From contig DAOWAG010000022.1 of assembly GCA_030634715.1 (NCBI GenBank), positions 1 through 9,871 on the forward strand: a stretch of DNA of 9,871 nt. The letters are read 5' to 3'. The position numbers and the translations under genes are program-made. Positions 1 to 6,652 of the stretch are shown here, piece after piece. The DNA is from Candidatus Aegiribacteria sp. Lineage in GTDB: Bacteria; Fermentibacterota; Fermentibacteria; Fermentibacterales; Fermentibacteraceae. Numbering within the stretch: position 1 is the stretch's first letter; each line of letters opens with the position of its first letter. A model generated the notes under the pieces. That model had not been told where the DNA came from. It did not search any database and saw only the letters and a program-made list of their open reading frames with translations.

Positions 1-1670
1 CGGCAGAGGTAGAATATGAATTGAAACGTTTCCGAGAAGCTCTTATCCAGTCCCGCGCGGAGCTTGAGAAAATTTCTACCCAGGTCAGCGACATTATTGA
101 GGGAAAACAGCTCATGGAAGTGCATATTCTCCTTCTTGATGATCCAGCCATGCATAAAGAAGTAGAAAGTAGAATTCGAGAGGAACTGGTAAGCGCAGAG
201 TATGCTGTAAGCAGAGTGCTGTTCAAAATTCTGGAACGATTTAATTCGATTGAGGATCCTTACCTTCGAAGCAGATCGGTAGATGTTCGCGATGTTGGCA
301 GGCGTGTGATAGCGAATCTTCTTGGAACTGAGAAGGAGGTACTCGCAAATATAAATCATCCTGTAGTACTAGTCTCGAATGATCTGGATCCTTCTCAGAC
401 TGCTGGCCTTTCAAGAGAGCAGCTTCTTGGGATTGTAACCGATCTCGGTGGTTCAACCTCACATACCGCGATACTGGCAAGAAGTATGGGCATACCTTCA
501 GTTGTAGCCCTGAAAGATCTAGCTGAGTATGCTCATCCTGGACAGACTGTGATTGTTGATGGTGTACATGGTGTTGTGATACTTGATCCTGATGATGATG
601 AACTCGAATACTATACAGAGCTGAAAAACCGATACAACATTGCGGAAGCGGAGATAGCGCTCAACGCTGAAAACGAAACAGTTACAGAAGATGGAAAGAG
701 CATTGAACTTTCCGCGAATATCGAGTTCTCTCAGGAGGCTGATCAGGTCAGGCGTTTTGGAGGAAAGGGAATAGGCCTCTTCAGGACAGAGTTCATAAGA
801 CTACTTTCACCTGAAATTGAAGATGATGAAGAAATACATTACAGAGCTTACAAACATGTCCTCAAAGCAGTCGATCCGGAACCTGTGATAATCAGGACTT
901 TTGATCTCGGCGGAGACAAATTTCTTGAATCGATCCCAACATTAGAGAGAAACCCTTTCCTTGGATGGAGAGCCATAAGGATCTGCCTCGACCGTCCTCT
1001 GAAATTCCGCAGCCAGTTAAGAGCAATCCTCAGAGCCGCCAGGTTCGGAAATGCATGGTTGATGCTGCCAATGATCACATCGCAGGATCAGGTTCTGCAG
1101 GTTAAAGTTATGCTCGAAGATATTAAAGCAGAACTGGAAGATTCCGGAACACCTCACGGATCAATTCCTCCACTCGGAATCATGGTGGAAACGCCTGCTG
1201 CTGCTCTGGCCATTGATTTTCTGATTCCTCATATTGATTTTGTTTCAATAGGGTCAAATGATCTGACACAGTATACACTTGCTGTCGATAGAGGCAGTCC
1301 TTACGTATCAAAACTATTCGATTCCCTCCATCCCTCGGTTCTCTGGCAGATAGATCATGTTGCGAGGAAATGCAGAGACGCTGAAATATGGACCGGCATA
1401 TGCGGACAGATGGCAAGTAATCCCCTGGCCATACCTCTTCTTCTTGGATTCGGTCTTAAAGAACTCAGTGTATCCCTGACACTTATTCCGGATGTTAAAA
1501 AAATGATCAGTGTCATCAATCTTAAGGAAGCCGAAGTTCTGGCAAGAGAGTCGCTCATGATGGAATCCGGAGATGAAATAAGGAAATATGTACTTGAGTA
1601 CGTCGAAACAAGATACCCTGAAATAATTCTGGATGAGATTCACCGTGACAATAATGATCGGGGGAACTGA
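1..1670 (+). CDS. ptsI: PTS enzyme I (phosphoenolpyruvate-protein phosphotransferase), 5' partial
   Basis: Takes phosphate from phosphoenolpyruvate and passes it to HPr, the first cytoplasmic step of the sugar phosphotransferase system. The frame is open to the left edge (first full codon at 3, reading AEVEYE before the TTG at 21), so that TTG is internal. By comparison with E. coli enzyme I, about 35 N-terminal residues lie outside the window. Counting the TTG codon as residue 1: the HPr-binding and swivelling part is residues 1-200, with the phospho-histidine motif GGSTSHTAILAR (H148, codon 462-464). The PEP-binding barrel follows with GLFRTEF (R255), GWRAIR (R317), MVETPAA (E390), SIGSNDLTQYTLAVDRG (N413, D414, R424) and the catalytic cysteine in WTGICGQ (C461, codon 1401-1403). 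All catalytic residues expected for the family are present, so it should be active. The residue before TSH is Ser where many enzymes have Arg. HPr and EII genes are not visible here. Ends exactly where the next gene starts. Confidence 0.96.
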   Translation, partial: AEVEYELKRFREALIQSRAELEKISTQVSDIIEGKQLMEVHILLLDDPAMHKEVESRIREELVSAEYAVSRVLFKILERFNSIEDPYLRSRSVDVRDVGRRVIANLLGTEKEVLANINHPVVLVSNDLDPSQTAGLSREQLLGIVTDLGGSTSHTAILARSMGIPSVVALKDLAEYAHPGQTVIVDGVHGVVILDPDDDELEYYTELKNRYNIAEAEIALNAENETVTEDGKSIELSANIEFSQEADQVRRFGGKGIGLFRTEFIRLLSPEIEDDEEIHYRAYKHVLKAVDPEPVIIRTFDLGGDKFLESIPTLERNPFLGWRAIRICLDRPLKFRSQLRAILRAARFGNAWLMLPMITSQDQVLQVKVMLEDIKAELEDSGTPHGSIPPLGIMVETPAAALAIDFLIPHIDFVSIGSNDLTQYTLAVDRGSPYVSKLFDSLHPSVLWQIDHVARKCRDAEIWTGICGQMASNPLAIPLLLGFGLKELSVSLTLIPDVKKMISVINLKEAEVLARESLMMESGDEIRKYVLEYVETRYPEIILDEIHRDNNDRGN

Positions 1671-2651
1671 ATGCATGCAATCATTCCGGTCGCGGGGAAG
1701 GGTACAAGGCTTCGCCCGCTGACCTGGTCTACGCCTAAGCCTCTTCTGCAGGTTGCCGGTAAGCCAATACTCGGCCACATAATAGACAAACTTATTTCCG
1801 CTGGGATAGTACATGTGACACTGATAGTAGGTTATCTCGGCGATGAGATCGTCAAATGGACAAAAAAGGAATATCCGGATATACATGTTGATTTTGCGGA
1901 GCAGAGCAATATGGATGGTCTCGCATCTGCGGTAAATCTTGCTGCCCCCATGACTGGAGATGGAGTGACCCTGGTAGTTCTGGGAGACACTATCTTCAGC
2001 GCTGACGTATCTCATGCGCTGAATCCGCAAAGAAATATGATCGCAGTTAAACGAGTGGATGATCCAAGCCGGTTTGGGGTTGTTCTACTTGAGGATGGCA
2101 GGATAGTCAGGCTTATTGAAAAACCGGAGGAGTTTATCAGCAATCTCGCTATTGTTGGCATCTATGGATTCTCATCCGGTACTGTTCTGATGGATGCCAC
2201 TTCAAAACTTATCAAAAGCGGTAAACAGACAAAAGGGGAATATCAGCTTACCGATGCCATGCAACTTATGCTTGATGAAGGACATGACTTTGGTGTTTTC
2301 GAGGTTGACGAATGGCTTGACTGCGGAAAGCCGGAAACATTTCTTGAGACCAACAGAACTCTCCTTGATTCAGGATCCGGTGAAAGAAGAGCTGAAATAA
2401 AGGATTCCATTATCATTCCTCCTGTCAGTCTGCCTGAAGGAACGGTTATTTCTTCATCAATAGTAGGACCTTACGTTTCAATTGGTTCTGATTCAAGAGT
2501 AGAGAACTCAATAATTTCCAACACGGTAATTGTCAAACGCTCAGCAATTGATCATGTGAATATCACAGATTCAATTATCGGTGATGATGCCGTTGTGTCT
2601 GGAAAAGCTGAAAAATTAAACGTTGGTAACTCAAGCACAATTGAATTATAG
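1671..2651 (+). CDS. sugar-1-phosphate nucleotidyltransferase with left-handed beta-helix tail (RmlA-like)
   Basis: Expected to couple a sugar 1-phosphate to an NTP, giving a nucleotide sugar for glycosyltransferases; cytoplasmic. The 326-residue protein opens with the nucleotidyltransferase signature at residues 8-26 (AGKGTRLRPLTWSTPKPLL). It continues with LGDTIF (D106, probable metal ligand), RFGVV (134-138), IEKPEE (149-154), KGEYQLTDA (188-196) and EWLDCGKPETFLETN (214-228), all matching glucose-1-phosphate thymidylyl/uridylyltransferases. Residues about 245-326 are hexapeptide-like repeats (SIIGPYVSIG-type runs), a short left-handed beta-helix as in the long bacterial/archaeal RmlA-like forms. 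No acetyltransferase active site is evident, so this is probably not GlmU. The ATG directly follows the ptsI TGA, and a GGGGGA sequence at the end of ptsI serves as ribosome binding site. The following glycosyltransferases make a role in surface glycan synthesis likely. The exact sugar and NTP cannot be read from the sequence. Confidence 0.9.
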   Translation: MHAIIPVAGKGTRLRPLTWSTPKPLLQVAGKPILGHIIDKLISAGIVHVTLIVGYLGDEIVKWTKKEYPDIHVDFAEQSNMDGLASAVNLAAPMTGDGVTLVVLGDTIFSADVSHALNPQRNMIAVKRVDDPSRFGVVLLEDGRIVRLIEKPEEFISNLAIVGIYGFSSGTVLMDATSKLIKSGKQTKGEYQLTDAMQLMLDEGHDFGVFEVDEWLDCGKPETFLETNRTLLDSGSGERRAEIKDSIIIPPVSLPEGTVISSSIVGPYVSIGSDSRVENSIISNTVIVKRSAIDHVNITDSIIGDDAVVSGKAEKLNVGNSSTIEL

Positions 2652-2654
2652 CAT

Positions 2655-2845
2655 TAATCCGCATATAACACCAGCTTTCTACTACGGCGACGCATACAGC
2701 TGCGTCTACTTCGTTCTTTATCTTCGCACATATGTAACGTCCTCGATGGCGTCATCAAGATTCGTCTGCGAAAAGCACTCGCAAGCCTCGTATCCACAAC
2801 TGTCTGTGACGCTTCGAAACGAGAACTGGTGATATATGCGGATTA
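2655..2845. repeat. 191-bp fold-back element, MITE-like, with 20-bp terminal inverted repeats and TA flanks
   Basis: The left end (2655-2674, taatccgcatataacaccag) and the reverse complement of the right end (2826-2845, taatccgcatatatcaccag) match at 19 of 20 positions. Similarity weakens but continues inward: 2687-2709 against the complement of the right arm from about 2790 to 2812 matches at roughly 16 of 23 positions, so the whole unit is a degenerate long palindrome. A perfect 6-bp hairpin (gacgca/tgcgtc, 2689-2706) sits in the left arm. Both ends carry TA, the target duplicated by IS630/Tc1-mariner transposases, so if that is the mechanism the mobile unit is 2657-2843. No coding region is supported inside it; short ORFs on both strands look like chance readings. 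It begins 3 bp after the upstream stop codon and ends 10 bp inside the next gene. It fills the only gap over 100 bp in the window. Whether copies exist elsewhere in the genome cannot be seen. Confidence 0.7.
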
Positions 2846-3921
2846 GTAAACCGTCAGATCTGAACAACAGTATCCCTGTAGTATATGCTGAATCGCTTGC
2901 TAACAGAGGTGGTACCGGTGTATACATCAGGCGATTGCTTGAAGGTTTTGTTCAATGTAACGCGCATGTTCTGGCAGCTGCAGGAAGCAGATTGATGAGA
3001 CCTTCTGAAGCGCTTGATGCCGTTCTCCCGGAGAGTGGAATACTGAAAGTGTTTCATGAGCATATTGCATTGCCTGCTGTTGTGGCGTCTGTATCTCCTT
3101 CAATAGTGCATCTTCCCGCGTTCGCCGGAAGATCGCCTGGTGGAGTGCCATGCGCGGTGACTCTGCATGATCTTGCATTCATGGCTAATCCATCCTGGTT
3201 CCCGAGGTTGAGATCTTTGTATTACCGTCTTCACTTCAGCAGAGTCGCGAGAAGAGCCAATGTATTGATGGTTGACAGTGATTTTACAGGAAGAGAAGCA
3301 GTAAGATGGTTGAATGTGGATTCCAGAACAATCAGAAAAGTCTACCTGGAAAAAGAATCGATGCGCGCTTATGTAGGGGTGATTCAGCTGTTCGCTGGAA
3401 TTACAGATAAATACATTCTCTTTGTCGGAACTGTTGAGCCAAGAAAAAACATTTCCGGGCTTCTTGAGGCCTGGCAGTCTGTTCATCAGGAGTATCCTGA
3501 TCTCAATCTCGTAATAGCAGGAAGATGGGGATGGGGACCGGATACACTAAGAAATCAGCTCAGGAATAAAAGAGGAGTTATATGGACAGGTCAGCTTTCG
3601 AACAGTATCCTGAAAAGTTGTATTACAGGTGCTGAACTACTTGTCTATCCATCTTACTATGAAGGTTTTGGTCTTCCACCTCTTGAAGCGGCATCCGCTG
3701 GTGTTCCATCTGTACTAACTCCAGCTGATGCGCTCGTGGAGATATATTCCGATATCTCTAATATTGCATTGAACCATAAACCTGATTCAATAGCTGGAGC
3801 CATACTTGAATCTCTTGATACGTCTTATGACAAGAATAACCTCATTGAATTTGCCTCCGGATTCTCAGTGAAACACATGGCAGATGAAGTACTCGAAGTG
3901 TACAGGGAGTTTTCAAGATGA
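2836..3921 (+). CDS. glycosyltransferase family 4 (GT-B fold), first of a pair
   Basis: Predicted retaining glycosyltransferase that moves a sugar from a nucleotide donor onto a growing glycan or lipid carrier at the cytoplasmic face. The 361-residue protein has an N-terminal acceptor half with the glycine-rich loop ESLANRGGTGVYIRR (19-33) and VTLHDLAFMANPSWFP (108-123). The donor half has ILFVGTVEPRKNISGLLEAW (194-213, with K204), VIAGRWGWG (226-234) and YEGFGLPPLEAASAGVPSV (275-293), which holds the EX7E pair E276/E284. TLHDL with VGTxEPRKN resembles mannosyl- or rhamnosyltransferases of the WbaZ/MtfB type, but the sugar is not determinable. The ATG at 2836 is the only usable start: TGA precedes it in frame at 2830-2832 and no ATG/GTG follows for many codons. 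That ATG lies inside the right inverted repeat of the fold-back element, and residues 1-12 are an unusual lead before the first strand (IPVVYAES). The Shine-Dalgarno is weak (ggtga, close spacing). The 3' end overlaps the next gene by ATGA. Confidence 0.92.
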   Translation: MRISKPSDLNNSIPVVYAESLANRGGTGVYIRRLLEGFVQCNAHVLAAAGSRLMRPSEALDAVLPESGILKVFHEHIALPAVVASVSPSIVHLPAFAGRSPGGVPCAVTLHDLAFMANPSWFPRLRSLYYRLHFSRVARRANVLMVDSDFTGREAVRWLNVDSRTIRKVYLEKESMRAYVGVIQLFAGITDKYILFVGTVEPRKNISGLLEAWQSVHQEYPDLNLVIAGRWGWGPDTLRNQLRNKRGVIWTGQLSNSILKSCITGAELLVYPSYYEGFGLPPLEAASAGVPSVLTPADALVEIYSDISNIALNHKPDSIAGAILESLDTSYDKNNLIEFASGFSVKHMADEVLEVYREFSR

Positions 3922-5006
3922 GAATTCTGGAAGTATATAAAGATATTCATCCTCTGGTTCGCGGTGGAATTGAGAGATACATACATGATCTTTCTTCATT
4001 CCTGGCGGAGAAGGGACATAATGTAGAAGTATTGATTGCGGGAGATAACTGCAGCATCAGTAATATTGAGATCTCTGGATTCAAAGTTAGAACAACTCCA
4101 TGTATCGGAAGAGTGATGTCAAATCCCATATGTCCTGAATTAGTCGATTCTTTGAGAGATACCCCGGCTGATCTGGTGCATTTTCACGTTCCTCTTCCTT
4201 CAGCGGTTATATCCTGGCTGATGACAGGCCGAAAAACACCATACATAGTAACATATCACAGTGATATTGTGCGGCAGGCTGCATTTCTTCCTTTATATGG
4301 TCCCTTTCTGAAAAGATTTCTCAATCGAGCTGATGCTGTCATCAGTACTTCACCGGTGTATGCGGAAACATCTGTATTTCTTTCAAGCCTTAATAATATC
4401 AATGTAATACCGATTGGAACCGATCTTAATCGCTTCAAACCTTCTGATTCCACCAGAACTTGTGATTACGTTCTTTTTGTTGGAAGATTCAGAAAGTACA
4501 AAGGTATTCATTTATTGCTGGAAGCTTGGAAAAAATATCCTGATCACCGACTGATAATGGTCGGCGGAGGGCCGCTCCTCCCGGATATTCTGAAAGCAGT
4601 CAAAAAATACAAACTTAATATTAAGATCATTAATGACCCCGATGATGACGAACTTGTTAAGCTTTATCAGGGAGCAAAATGCCTTGTTCTTCCATCTACT
4701 CTGAGGAGTGAAGCCTTTGGTATTGTTCAGATCGAATCAATGGCTTGCGGCACTCCTGTTATAAGCACTTCAATCCCAACAGGCGTTCCATGGGTCAACG
4801 CGGACGGAATATCAGGTTTGGTTGTTCAGCCCGATAACTCTGATGCTCTTGCTGATGCTATAGAACAGATGAATGATTCGATTCTTCATGAAAAACTTTC
4901 TCGAGGTGCCCTGGATAGAGCGGAACGTCTTTTCGACAGTCGGGATCTCCACCGAAATATTGAGACCCTGATGCGAGAAGTGATAAAAGATTGTATTGAT
5001 GCATAA
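3918..5006 (+). CDS. glycosyltransferase family 4 (GT-B fold), second of a pair
   Basis: Second predicted retaining glycosyltransferase, 362 residues, probably acting on the same glycan as its neighbour. Visible motifs are MRILEVYKDIHPLVRGGIER (1-20, donor/acceptor glycine loop), VHFHVPLP (87-94), IVTYHSDIVRQ (110-120), VIPIGTDLNRFKP (163-175), VLFVGRFRKYKGIHLLLEAW (185-204, with R190 and K195 expected to contact donor phosphate), MVGGGPL (214-220) and SEAFGIVQIESMACGTPVI (264-282), carrying EX7E as E265/E273. The protein is full length and has no predicted membrane segment; such enzymes are usually peripheral at the inner membrane. The start ATG overlaps the previous stop (ATGA), which implies translational coupling, so any control at the upstream start would also affect this gene. 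It shares only family-level similarity with its neighbour, so the pair is not a recent duplication. Donor and acceptor are unknown; mannosyl or glucosyl transfer is plausible from the overall pattern only. Confidence 0.93.
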   Translation: MRILEVYKDIHPLVRGGIERYIHDLSSFLAEKGHNVEVLIAGDNCSISNIEISGFKVRTTPCIGRVMSNPICPELVDSLRDTPADLVHFHVPLPSAVISWLMTGRKTPYIVTYHSDIVRQAAFLPLYGPFLKRFLNRADAVISTSPVYAETSVFLSSLNNINVIPIGTDLNRFKPSDSTRTCDYVLFVGRFRKYKGIHLLLEAWKKYPDHRLIMVGGGPLLPDILKAVKKYKLNIKIINDPDDDELVKLYQGAKCLVLPSTLRSEAFGIVQIESMACGTPVISTSIPTGVPWVNADGISGLVVQPDNSDALADAIEQMNDSILHEKLSRGALDRAERLFDSRDLHRNIETLMREVIKDCIDA

Positions 5007-5526
5007 ACTCAATGACCATTTCCGGGTAGAAATAATCCTTGTACTCCTGGCAATTGGAATCGGAGTACTGGAGAATATTGTGCCAAAACCTTTTCCGTTT
5101 CTTAAACTTGGCCTTGCCAATGTAGTTACCGTTTCAGCGATAATCAGGTACGGCACAATGACTGGTCTGAGAATTAATGTTCTCAGGTCAACTGGAGCAG
5201 CTTTAATACTTGGAATAATTGCGACTCCTACATATCTTCTTTCGCTTGCAGGCGGGATAGTATCATCCATTGTTATGGGAAATCTCAGAAATCTGTTTTC
5301 CGTAACCGGTATATCTGTTGCCGGCAGCCTTTGCAGTCTTTGTATTCAGTTATTTATGGCAATGCTGCTTTTACCCGGTCTTCCAGTCGCTGCTCTTGCT
5401 TTGCCCCTCGTGATCTGGGGTGTTCTTTCAGGAGCTGTAACAGGTATTGTTGCAGTAATGCTTCTGAGAAAAGGTTTTCCATGGATTCGTGAAGCAGGGG
5501 TTGATTCCCCCTGTTCGCAGGAATAG
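4999..5526 (+). CDS. Gx transporter family / Hpre_diP_synt_I integral membrane protein
   Basis: Small polytopic inner-membrane protein of 175 residues. It matches the family often labelled heptaprenyl diphosphate synthase component I or Gx transporter. The hallmark LKLGLANVVTVSA (35-47) follows a first membrane segment and LENIVPKPFPF (24-34). RINVLRSTGAALILG, TPTYLLSLAGGIVSSIVM and FSVTGISVAGS are the other typical blocks. Hydrophobic stretches suggest five or six membrane segments. The fold is thought to resemble ECF-transporter substrate-binding subunits, so a transport role is more credible than prenyl synthesis; no DDxxD prenyl synthase motif is present. The substrate is unknown. I chose the ATG at 4999 over the TTG one codon upstream; it overlaps the glycosyltransferase stop by 8 bp. 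In many bacteria this gene lies beside a NusG domain II protein or ApbE/Rnf genes; none is here. Confidence 0.85.
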   Translation: MHKLNDHFRVEIILVLLAIGIGVLENIVPKPFPFLKLGLANVVTVSAIIRYGTMTGLRINVLRSTGAALILGIIATPTYLLSLAGGIVSSIVMGNLRNLFSVTGISVAGSLCSLCIQLFMAMLLLPGLPVAALALPLVIWGVLSGAVTGIVAVMLLRKGFPWIREAGVDSPCSQE

Positions 5527-5540
5527 ATTAACATAATGCT

Positions 5541-5547
5541 GGAGGAG
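5541..5547 (+). promoter_or_regulatory. ribosome binding site GGAGGAG fixing a GTG start
   Basis: Strong purine-rich Shine-Dalgarno (ggaggag) just before the GTG at 5550. There is no ATG in that frame until about 20 codons later, after the first membrane segment has begun, so this site decides the start of the DUF4321 gene. Spacing from GGAGG to GTG is 4 nt, shorter than usual. Confidence 0.6.
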
Positions 5548-5549
5548 AA

Positions 5550-5822
5550 GTGCTTCATAATCGTTCGACTCGATTCTGGATATTAATCTCATTCCTCGGA
5601 ATGATGACTGGTACAGCTTTTGGAGAAGGAATAGCAGCGATACTGCCGGAATCATCAGTTGCTTTGAGATCTTTCTTCTCTGGATCACTTGAGTTTTCTG
5701 TTGGTCCTTTTGGTTTTGATCTGATAGTTTTCAGATTCGCTCTTGAGGAAATAGCTTTCAAGATGAACCTGATGAGTTTTGCAGGACTTATGTTTGTAGG
5801 TTATCTTTACCGCTGGTTCTAA
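5550..5822 (+). CDS. DUF4321 family small membrane protein
   Basis: A 90-residue protein of unknown function that fits the DUF4321 pattern. It has an N-terminal membrane segment (about 9-28, WILISFLGMMTGTAFGEGIA) with the glycine/GE motif, then LPES (32-35) and a polar-amphipathic middle (SFFSGSLEFSVGPFGFDLIV). It closes with a second hydrophobic stretch (about 73-88, NLMSFAGLMFVGYLYR) introduced by the family-typical KMNL. Its length is normal for the family. Known members are small envelope proteins often found near maf, mreB or radC-type genes; no biochemical role has been established to my knowledge. Here it sits between the Gx membrane protein (23-bp gap) and the TatA-like gene (30-bp gap to the chosen start). 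Start is GTG, set by a strong ribosome binding site. Family assignment is from recall of the pattern and should be checked by profile. Confidence 0.72.
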   Translation: MLHNRSTRFWILISFLGMMTGTAFGEGIAAILPESSVALRSFFSGSLEFSVGPFGFDLIVFRFALEEIAFKMNLMSFAGLMFVGYLYRWF

Positions 5823-5839
5823 ATCAAGAATTTTCAGAC

Positions 5840-5847
5840 AGGAGGTG
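5840..5847 (+). promoter_or_regulatory. ribosome binding site AGGAGGTG deciding between two tandem ATGs
   Basis: Near-perfect anti-16S match (aggaggtg) followed by gag and two successive ATG codons (5850 and 5853). Spacing from aggaggt is 3 nt to the first ATG and 6 nt to the second, so the second ATG is the better start. The two proteins would differ only by one extra Met. Confidence 0.7.
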
Positions 5848-5852
5848 AGATG

Positions 5853-6056
5853 ATGTTTCGTCCTGGCACTGGTGAGATTATTTTAATAATAATTGCTCTT
5901 CTCTTGCTATTTGGCGCAAAGAGAATCCCTGATCTTGCGCGGTCTATAGGTCAGGCTCTGCATATGTTCAGAAAAGGAATGAAAGAGGAATTCTCAGATA
6001 TTGAAGATGAGAAGAAAGATTCTGATAACGGAGATAATTTGAATGGCGACAGTTAG
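5853..6056 (+). CDS. tatA: TatA/E-type twin-arginine translocase subunit
   Basis: Small membrane protein (67 residues) of the twin-arginine translocation system, which oligomerises to let folded proteins cross the inner membrane. It has a short polar N-terminus (FRPGTGE), a single membrane helix at about 8-21 (IILIIIALLLLFG) and the hinge FGAKRIPDLARSIGQAL with the conserved FG and proline. An amphipathic helix follows (HMFRKGMKEEF), then an acidic, Asp/Asn/Lys-rich tail. TatA and TatE cannot be told apart; the short length and FGxKxIPDLxRSxG pattern argue against TatB. No tatC or tatB lies in the window, so partners must be encoded elsewhere. The tail overlaps the start of the GTPase gene by 14 bp, suggesting coupled translation. 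The ATG at 5850 is a possible alternative start. Confidence 0.9.
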   Translation: MFRPGTGEIILIIIALLLLFGAKRIPDLARSIGQALHMFRKGMKEEFSDIEDEKKDSDNGDNLNGDS

Positions 6057-6651
6057 CTATAGTTCAAGAGAAATCGATTGTAAACTTGTCTATGCGGGAC
6101 CCGGACTATCAGGCAAAACAACAAATGTGAAATACATTCATTCTGTGATCCCATCCTATGACCGGGGTAAACTTATTTCTCTCGCGACTGGAAATGAACG
6201 GACACTATTCTTTGATTTCCTGCCTGTGAATTCAGGAATAATATATGGTTTCAAAGTACGCCTGCATCTCTACAGCGTTCCTGGCCAGGCTATGTATTCG
6301 GATAGCCGTCAACTTATTCTGCAAGGCGCGGACGGTATTATATTTGTAGCGGATTCCCAGAGGGCAAGAATGGACGCTAATATTGCCAGTCTTCGTGATC
6401 TGAAGGAGAATCTGAGAGCTTCAAGACGAAAAGGTCTCAGTCTGGTGCTCCAGAACAACAAACGTGATCTGCCTGACATCCTGCCATCAGAGAAAATTAG
6501 AAAAGATCTTGGTCTTGAGCGGATACCATGCATCGAATCTGTCGCAACTGAAGGAATCGGTGTTTTTGAGACGCTCAGGAAAGCAAGCAGAATTGTGATG
6601 CGAAGACTTCACCGGCAGTTTTCTCTAGTTCTTGAAGAGAAGAGAGGATAG
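6043..6651 (+). CDS. mglA: MglA-type Ras-like small GTPase
   Basis: Cytoplasmic GTP-binding switch of the MglA family, which in Myxococcus sets cell polarity and motility. The 202-residue protein starts with the family hallmark YSSREIDCKLVY (6-17). It has the P-loop GPGLSGKTT (19-27), switch I NERTLFFDFLP (51-61, with R53 and T54), the Walker-B-equivalent YSVPGQ (77-82, replacing the usual DxxG) and the base-specificity motif NKRD (139-142). SVATEGIGVFETL (166-178) follows. R53 and Q82 fall at the same numbers as the intrinsic arginine finger and catalytic glutamine described for Thermus and Myxococcus MglA, so hydrolysis should be possible. The C-terminus (after about 190) is a short basic-acidic extension without a lipidation motif. 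Shine-Dalgarno GGAGA at 6030-6034, 8 nt before ATG. No MglB/Roadblock gene, its usual GAP partner, is adjacent; the next gene, one base downstream, encodes a membrane protein. The cellular process controlled is unknown. Confidence 0.94.
   Translation: MATVSYSSREIDCKLVYAGPGLSGKTTNVKYIHSVIPSYDRGKLISLATGNERTLFFDFLPVNSGIIYGFKVRLHLYSVPGQAMYSDSRQLILQGADGIIFVADSQRARMDANIASLRDLKENLRASRRKGLSLVLQNNKRDLPDILPSEKIRKDLGLERIPCIESVATEGIGVFETLRKASRIVMRRLHRQFSLVLEEKRG
6643..6648 (+). promoter_or_regulatory. ribosome binding site AGAGGA deciding a GTG start
   Basis: agagga lies 4 nt before the GTG at 6653 and inside the last codons of the GTPase gene. It supports the GTG over the in-frame TTG at 6632, which has no comparable upstream site and would add seven residues overlapping mglA. 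Confidence 0.6.
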
Positions 6652-6652
6652 A

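Noticed and set aside
1314..2030. 238-residue - strand ORF opposite ptsI and the nucleotidyltransferase
   Set aside because: Long but antisense to two well-supported enzymes, rich in unlikely residue runs, and crosses the junction of two genes; a shadow frame.
1671..2651. GlmU (bifunctional uridylyltransferase/acetyltransferase)
   Set aside because: The signature is shared, but the beta-helix part is only about 80 residues and lacks an acetyltransferase active site; an RmlA-like enzyme fits better.
2623..2832. 69-residue + strand ORF spanning the gap after the nucleotidyltransferase
   Set aside because: It starts inside the upstream gene at a TTG and runs through the fold-back element; no domain or ribosome binding site. 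Its front part may be a relic of an earlier glycosyltransferase start, but the ORF itself is not supported as a gene.
2718..2927. 69-residue - strand ORF across the repeat and the start of the glycosyltransferase
   Set aside because: Antisense, no family resemblance, and produced by reading the palindromic spacer backwards.
6632..6652. Upstream TTG start for the 487-residue membrane protein
   Set aside because: Would overlap mglA by 20 bases with no Shine-Dalgarno; the GTG at 6653 has AGAGGA at suitable spacing.
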